Under the pieces are notes generated by a model. That model searched no databases. It saw nothing but the letters and a program-made list of their open reading frames with translations, and was not told the origin of the DNA. Both the position numbers and the translations under genes were made by a program. Positions 60,062 through 64,000 of a DNA stretch of 64,000 nt are shown piece by piece (position 1 is the stretch's first letter; every line of letters starts with the position of its first letter). The DNA is from Agarivorans sp. TSD2052 (GTDB lineage: Bacteria; Pseudomonadota; Gammaproteobacteria; Enterobacterales; Celerinatantimonadaceae), in the NCBI RefSeq assembly GCF_023238625.1, contig NZ_CP096670.1, positions 2,956,501 through 3,020,500 of the forward strand, read 5' to 3'.

Positions 60062-60445
60062 CTACTGAAATTTAGACCACAAACCCACTTTATTGCCTTC
60101 ACTGTCAACAAATAACGCAATGTACCCATGCTCGCCGTCTTTAATGGCGGTAAGGGGTAACAACATTTGCACCCCCGCATCGCTGATCTTATTGACTAAG
60201 GGACTGAGTTTTTCACTTAAGTGCAAATATACCGTGCTGCCATCTAGGCTAGGCTTCATCATTTCATGTTTACATAAGCCAATGCTGGCGGCTTCTGGAT
60301 CTTCCGTTTCTAGTATCGCCATGTCCATATCGCCCATATTCTCGCGACGAAAGTGTAAGTTAAAGTGCTCTGCGTAAAACGCGAGGGCGCGGTCCATATC
60401 ACTGACGGCAATTTCGCCCCATACTAACGGTGCTACAGCTAACAT
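60062..60445 (-). CDS. VOC/glyoxalase-superfamily protein
   Basis: ATG at 60445 follows AAGGAGA and gives 127 residues. The fold signature is WGEIAVSDMDRALAFYAEHF at the start and LFVDSEGNKVGLWSKF at the end, typical of the PhnB/DUF-like VOC members of this size. Function (detoxification, antibiotic resistance or other) is unknown. It is the likely first gene of a unit with the WYL regulator. Confidence 0.86.
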   Translation of the reverse strand: MLAVAPLVWGEIAVSDMDRALAFYAEHFNLHFRRENMGDMDMAILETEDPEAASIGLCKHEMMKPSLDGSTVYLHLSEKLSPLVNKISDAGVQMLLPLTAIKDGEHGYIALFVDSEGNKVGLWSKFQ

Positions 60446-60510
60446 AACTATCTCCTTGCTAATCCTACTTAAGCCCCCTTGGCTGGTAGGTAGAATCACT
60501 ATAAAGCCCC

Positions 60511-60536
60511 CCTACTGACAGCATACTGTCAGTAGG
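60511..60536. promoter_or_regulatory. Perfect 11-bp inverted repeat, probable operator
   Basis: CCTACTGACAG (60511-60521) and CTGTCAGTAGG (60526-60536) are separated by CATA. It lies 66 bases upstream of the VOC start, between divergent genes, with a TATAGT-like sequence on the - strand close by. No + strand gene ends before it, so a terminator role is unlikely despite the TTTT that follows. The WYL regulator is the best candidate binder. Confidence 0.65.
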
Positions 60537-60694
60537 TTTTCAGCACGCGCTTCAAACCACCATAAAACCACCACATTTAATATTTTTTATTTGCGCTATG
60601 AGGCACAAATAAAATGATAAACCTTTGAATAAATGCGGTTTATTTGCAAGAATCCTAGCGATAAAAGCATCACTAATGACATAAGGAAATGTTA

Positions 60695-63103
60695 GTGGCT
60701 AAGTATGAATTAGTGAGTTTAGGAGCACAGAATAGCAATAGTCGTGACCACCACTTGGTAGATAAACTCTGTAAGGCCTTAGATATTACCCCTTCGGCTG
60801 CCCAAAAATATCTTCAAGAAGGAAACGTACTTAAAGAAAACCTGTCTTTAAGTTTAGCTAGAGGCTTATCCGAGGTGTTTACCGAATATGGCTTGCGCGT
60901 AGCGATCAGAGAAGTGGCCACTCCACAAACTCGCCCTATCGACCATCAAGAGCAAGCCACGAACAACGCGCATAAACCATCCCCAAAACTAAAAGCTGAT
61001 TTTGTGAAACTGCTAAACGGGGACTTTCCACGTTCAAGTGTTAGCCGCGAATATCGTTTCGGATTGATATGCACCGTGCTCGTAACAATGATTACGCCGC
61101 TTATCTATTTGGCCATGTTGTTGGGTTTAATTACCTTTTCTATCTTTTACTTTTCAGTATTAGTAAACAACATCGGCGATATGTCAGGAGGGCTTTTCAG
61201 CAAACTACTACTCATCGTTCCCTATTTCATCGTTAGTGTACTTTTCCTATTCTTACTAAAACCCTTATTTGCGCGTTATCAAGAACCTAAACGTTATCGC
61301 CTACAAGCCAAAAGAGCCCCCGCTCTTTTTAACTTGGTTTATGTAATGTGCGATAAATTATCGGTACCTCGACCCGCCGAGATTTGCTTAGATACTGAAG
61401 TAAACGCCTCTGCGGGCGGCCTCGATGGTTTACTCAGTTTACGAAGAGGCCAACTACGTTTAACCATAGGCTTGCCCTTACTTACCGGTATGAACATGCG
61501 GCAACTCAGCGGTATTTTGGCGCATGAGTTTGGCCATTTCGCTCAATCTCAAGCGATGCAAACTCGCTATATTGTACATACTGTAAATACTTGGTTTCAA
61601 AGCAGAGCTTACGAGCCAGACGAATGGGACATAAGGCTAGAGAAATGGGCTGAACAAGAGCACATGCCATTGATGATGAATATAGCCATCTTTGCTGCCC
61701 AAACCTCTATTGGCCTTACTCGTTTCATTTTTAGTGCGCTATTTAAACTTAACTTCCGCTTAACTCAATATATGTCTAGAGCGATGGAGTTTGATGCTGA
61801 CAGCTATGAGAGCCGTTTTGTTGGCAGTGAGCAATTTGAAAAAACAGCCATTGAACTCCGCAAACTCGCGCTAGCGAGTCAAAAAATAGCAGACATCAAT
61901 AAGCTCGCTTGGAACGACAACAAATTGCTGATTAATATCCCCTTAGCCATTGCTAATCTAGCCAAACAAACCAGCGCTGAGCAGCTCAGTAAAATTGAAC
62001 AGCAAATCAATCGGGGAGAAAGTACCCCATGGGATAGCCACCCAACAGATTTAGATAGAATTAAATTTGTCACTCGGCGTAACGACAAAGGTATTTTTAG
62101 TTGTGAGTTACCAGCAGACCAGTTAATCACAGAAATAGACACTTTATGTGAGTCTGTCAGTGCCTTTTTCTACACTATCCAAGGGATCAAAAAACCCAGC
62201 AATCATATGGTTAACAACGACCAACTGATTGAAAATGAACAGCATAAACAGCAAACAGCTGAGCACTTAAAAGCGTTTTTTGGTGACATATACAGTGGCC
62301 GCTTTTTCCATCTTTCAACCTTGGTGGATAATAAACCTAATGATTTAGCAGACTGTATAAAACAAATAGACAGCCAACACGCTCTGATTAAAGCGCAAGA
62401 AGATAAATACTTTAAGCAGTTAGACACCTTAAGGCTAAGTTCGCTGGTAAAAGTTTACTATGAGGCAAACCTTAATGTAGACCCAAAAGACTTTGATTTA
62501 GCCGCTAATAGTCGCATTGACATTACCAATCTCATTAGCCAATCAACCGCTAGCATTAAGCAGATGCAAAACGAGTTGAAGCACTTTGATAAGCTATTGC
62601 ATCATCGTGTTTTTCTGTCGCGTTCATTTATGCCTCACCAGCAAGCGACCCGGCTTGATAGCCTATTAAGTGCCTTGCAGGGCATGGTAAAACTAGAACC
62701 TATCATTAACAACCTAGAGCGCTATCACTTTATTTTAGAAACCCTATTAAATGTAGAGGAAGAATGGCAATCAAAAATTCAATCAAGACTGTTTGAACAA
62801 ACTAAGCGTTGCGCCCTAGAAGTGAACCATTTGTCTAAAGAGGCTAAAAACATCCTCTTAGCCAATCCCAAATACCCTAATCTCGCAGAGTTTATCGAAA
62901 GCTGGAGTGGCGGCACATTAGATTACTCGCCAAGCACACCTGTATCGCAATATTTGTTCATCGCCGAGCAAAGTATTAACGCCACCAAGTACCAGTACTA
63001 TTGGCTATGCGCTGAACTGAGTAAACTATGTATAGAAGCACAACCACAAAACCATCGGCCCTTAGTAGCGACATCCTCATCCGACAGCTTGGTGATGAGC
63101 TAA
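60695..63103 (+). CDS. M48-family zinc metalloprotease, membrane-bound, large
   Basis: GTG at 60695 is preferred because AAGGA (60683-60687) is seven bases before it and only one base before the ATG at 60689; it gives 802 residues. Two membrane segments lie near 125-150 and 170-195. The zinc motif HEFGH is at residues 277-281, preceded by the typical ASAGGLDGLLSLRRGQ, and a later EFDADSYES supplies the third ligand. The C-terminal half (about 420-802) is largely helical, with a possible coiled coil, and is unassigned. Members of this type occur as stress or quality-control proteases. The first 100 residues include a cytoplasmic helical part (VDKLCKALDITPSAAQKYLQ). Confidence 0.88.
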   Translation: MAKYELVSLGAQNSNSRDHHLVDKLCKALDITPSAAQKYLQEGNVLKENLSLSLARGLSEVFTEYGLRVAIREVATPQTRPIDHQEQATNNAHKPSPKLKADFVKLLNGDFPRSSVSREYRFGLICTVLVTMITPLIYLAMLLGLITFSIFYFSVLVNNIGDMSGGLFSKLLLIVPYFIVSVLFLFLLKPLFARYQEPKRYRLQAKRAPALFNLVYVMCDKLSVPRPAEICLDTEVNASAGGLDGLLSLRRGQLRLTIGLPLLTGMNMRQLSGILAHEFGHFAQSQAMQTRYIVHTVNTWFQSRAYEPDEWDIRLEKWAEQEHMPLMMNIAIFAAQTSIGLTRFIFSALFKLNFRLTQYMSRAMEFDADSYESRFVGSEQFEKTAIELRKLALASQKIADINKLAWNDNKLLINIPLAIANLAKQTSAEQLSKIEQQINRGESTPWDSHPTDLDRIKFVTRRNDKGIFSCELPADQLITEIDTLCESVSAFFYTIQGIKKPSNHMVNNDQLIENEQHKQQTAEHLKAFFGDIYSGRFFHLSTLVDNKPNDLADCIKQIDSQHALIKAQEDKYFKQLDTLRLSSLVKVYYEANLNVDPKDFDLAANSRIDITNLISQSTASIKQMQNELKHFDKLLHHRVFLSRSFMPHQQATRLDSLLSALQGMVKLEPIINNLERYHFILETLLNVEEEWQSKIQSRLFEQTKRCALEVNHLSKEAKNILLANPKYPNLAEFIESWSGGTLDYSPSTPVSQYLFIAEQSINATKYQYYWLCAELSKLCIEAQPQNHRPLVATSSSDSLVMS

Positions 63104-63143
63104 TCACCGGCCGCTAGAGCGATGAACCGCCAATGATGACCAC

Positions 63144-63248
63144 TTAGATAAGCCAAAAAACGCTGCCAATGCCTAAAACTATTGGTAGTACTTTGGCTGT
63201 ATACAGCGCCACACCCGCGCGATTATAGTTGGAAGGTGTCGCTCTCAT
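63144..63248 (-). CDS. Candidate 34-residue small membrane protein
   Basis: The ORF begins MRATPSNYNRAGVALYTAKV and ends in a hydrophobic segment (VLPIVLGIGSVFWLI), consistent with one membrane helix at the very C terminus. The ribosome site is weak (GAG). It would be convergent with the M48 protease gene. Coding status is uncertain. Confidence 0.38.
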   Translation of the reverse strand: MRATPSNYNRAGVALYTAKVLPIVLGIGSVFWLI

Positions 63249-63388
63249 AACTGTGATCTCAAGTTAACATAAGTGGTTAAACATTGATCTAAATCGCCCA
63301 GCAAATTGAGCAACAATGCTAAATTTTTAGTAGTTTGCTTTTCTTATGATTTGGTTTGGGTGCTGAACCGTTAAGCTCCAAACACCTT

Positions 63389-63451
63389 GGCATAACAACG
63401 CTTTGACTGTGAATCGCGCGCCAGCGCATTTACTCACAGCCAAGCTATGCC
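63389..63451 (+). promoter_or_regulatory. Structured leader before the GltD-like gene
   Basis: Nested inverted repeats GGCATA (63389-63394) with TATGCC (63446-63451), and CTGTGA (63407-63412) with TCACAG (63434-63439), could form a long imperfect hairpin ending just before the AAGGA ribosome site. It may be a regulatory RNA element or a protein-binding site. The rest of 63104-63470 shows only the candidate ORF at 63144-63248. Confidence 0.45.
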
Positions 63452-63470
63452 CAAAGATTAAGGACGCGCT

Positions 63471-64000
63471 ATGAAAGCAAAACCGGTTGATCTGTCTACC
63501 CCCCCCGACCTTACCCAAAGTCACGGTACTGGCGCCATTGCTGGTCACCTGCCAATCTATCAATCCTTGCTTCCCCCTTGTAATGCAGCTTGCCCTGCGG
63601 GTGAAAATATCCAAGCCTGGTTATCTTTGGCGCAACAGGGCGAGTTTAAACAAGCATGGCAAATTCTGGTTAAGGACAATCCCTTCCCCGCCGTGCACGG
63701 GCGAGTGTGTTATCACCCTTGCGAAACGGCCTGTAACCGCAGCGAAGTAGACCAAGCCGTATCAGTGCATGCTATCGAGCGCTACTTAGGTGATTTAGCC
63801 TTACAAGAAGGCTGGGTACCAGAGCACGATAAACCGAGTTCGGGCAAAAAAGTACTGGTAGTGGGTGCAGGCCCCAGCGGTTTATCCGCCGCTTACCATT
63901 TATGTCGTCTAGGCCATAGCGTAGAAATTAGAGATGCTGGCAGCAGCGCCGGAGGTATGCTGCGCTTTGGTATTCCAGCCTATCGCTTACCAAGAGATAT
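63471..64000 (+). CDS. GltD-like NAD(P)-dependent flavoprotein, N-terminal part (cut by window edge)
   Basis: The frame is open from ATG 63471 (AAGGA at 63460-63464) to the end of the window (about 176 codons). The N terminus has the iron-sulfur Cys pattern of glutamate synthase small-subunit-like proteins (PPCNAACPAGENIQAWL, then VCYHPCETACNR) followed by an FAD-binding VVGAGPSGLSAAYHL and GGMLRFGIPAYRLPRD. Such subunits feed electrons from NADPH to partner enzymes (glutamate synthase, dihydropyrimidine dehydrogenase or AegA-like). Which partner applies cannot be decided from the fragment. Confidence 0.88.
   Translation, partial: MKAKPVDLSTPPDLTQSHGTGAIAGHLPIYQSLLPPCNAACPAGENIQAWLSLAQQGEFKQAWQILVKDNPFPAVHGRVCYHPCETACNRSEVDQAVSVHAIERYLGDLALQEGWVPEHDKPSSGKKVLVVGAGPSGLSAAYHLCRLGHSVEIRDAGSSAGGMLRFGIPAYRLPRD

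Noticed and set aside
60511-60540. Inverted repeat followed by TTTT as an intrinsic terminator
   Set aside because: The genes on its left run on the other strand, so no + strand transcript would need ending there; an operator is a better explanation.

Overview
The window looks like chromosome from a marine gammaproteobacterium, probably in the Alteromonadales/Vibrionales range (an Agarivorans-like organism would fit). This rests on moderate GC, dense coding, a carbon-phosphorus (C-P) lyase operon, a PutA without its DNA-binding domain, a family 6 polysaccharide lyase, calcium-binding surface repeats and a giant VCBS/cadherin-like adhesin. The species assignment is inference. I saw no rRNA, tRNA, CRISPR array, transposase or phage genes.

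Region 1 (1-11839, + strand) is a nearly complete C-P lyase operon: phnC (3' end only), D, E, F, G, H, I, J, K, L, M, N, P, then a hexapeptide-repeat acyltransferase and a major-facilitator transporter. PhnCDE import phosphonates and PhnF is the GntR-type regulator. PhnGHIJ (with K and L) and PhnM convert the phosphonate to a phosphoribosyl cyclic phosphate, with PhnJ breaking the C-P bond. PhnP opens the cyclic phosphate and PhnN completes recycling to PRPP. Most junctions overlap or nearly touch. A convergent outer-membrane protein gene overlaps the end of the operon.

Region 2 (12616-35429, - strand) is a four-gene type I secretion and adhesin operon: ABC half-transporter, second ABC half-transporter, HlyD-type adaptor, and a 5925-residue adhesin. 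The adhesin has about 15 VCBS repeats near its N terminus, many further VCBS/cadherin-like modules, and a duplicated supermodule carrying LamG-like domains. Both ABC proteins have degraded nucleotide-binding motifs, which is the most unusual feature of the window. No TolC is encoded here.

Region 3 (35677-42107, + strand) is a proline-use cluster: AraC-type regulator, PutA (proline to glutamate), a separate protein resembling the C-terminal domain of longer PutAs, and the sodium/proline symporter PutP.

Region 4 (42388-51238) holds a lipoprotein family 6 polysaccharide lyase, a cold-shock protein, a candidate 23-residue basic protein whose leader shares a 12-base motif with the cold-shock gene leader, a LuxR-type regulator, and a divergent pair encoding a thrombospondin-type-3 repeat lipoprotein and a probable beta-helix secreted protein.

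Region 5 (51242-64000) is mixed housekeeping and accessory content: a GAF-GGDEF diguanylate cyclase, two Sel1-repeat proteins flanking a candidate 25-residue ORF unit, an AraC-type regulator, a SYLF-domain protein, arginase-like and SDR enzymes, a Bax-inhibitor-1 family protein, a zinc-ribbon protein, a WYL regulator with a VOC protein and a perfect 11-bp inverted repeat upstream, an M48 metalloprotease, and the start of a GltD-like flavoprotein cut by the window edge.
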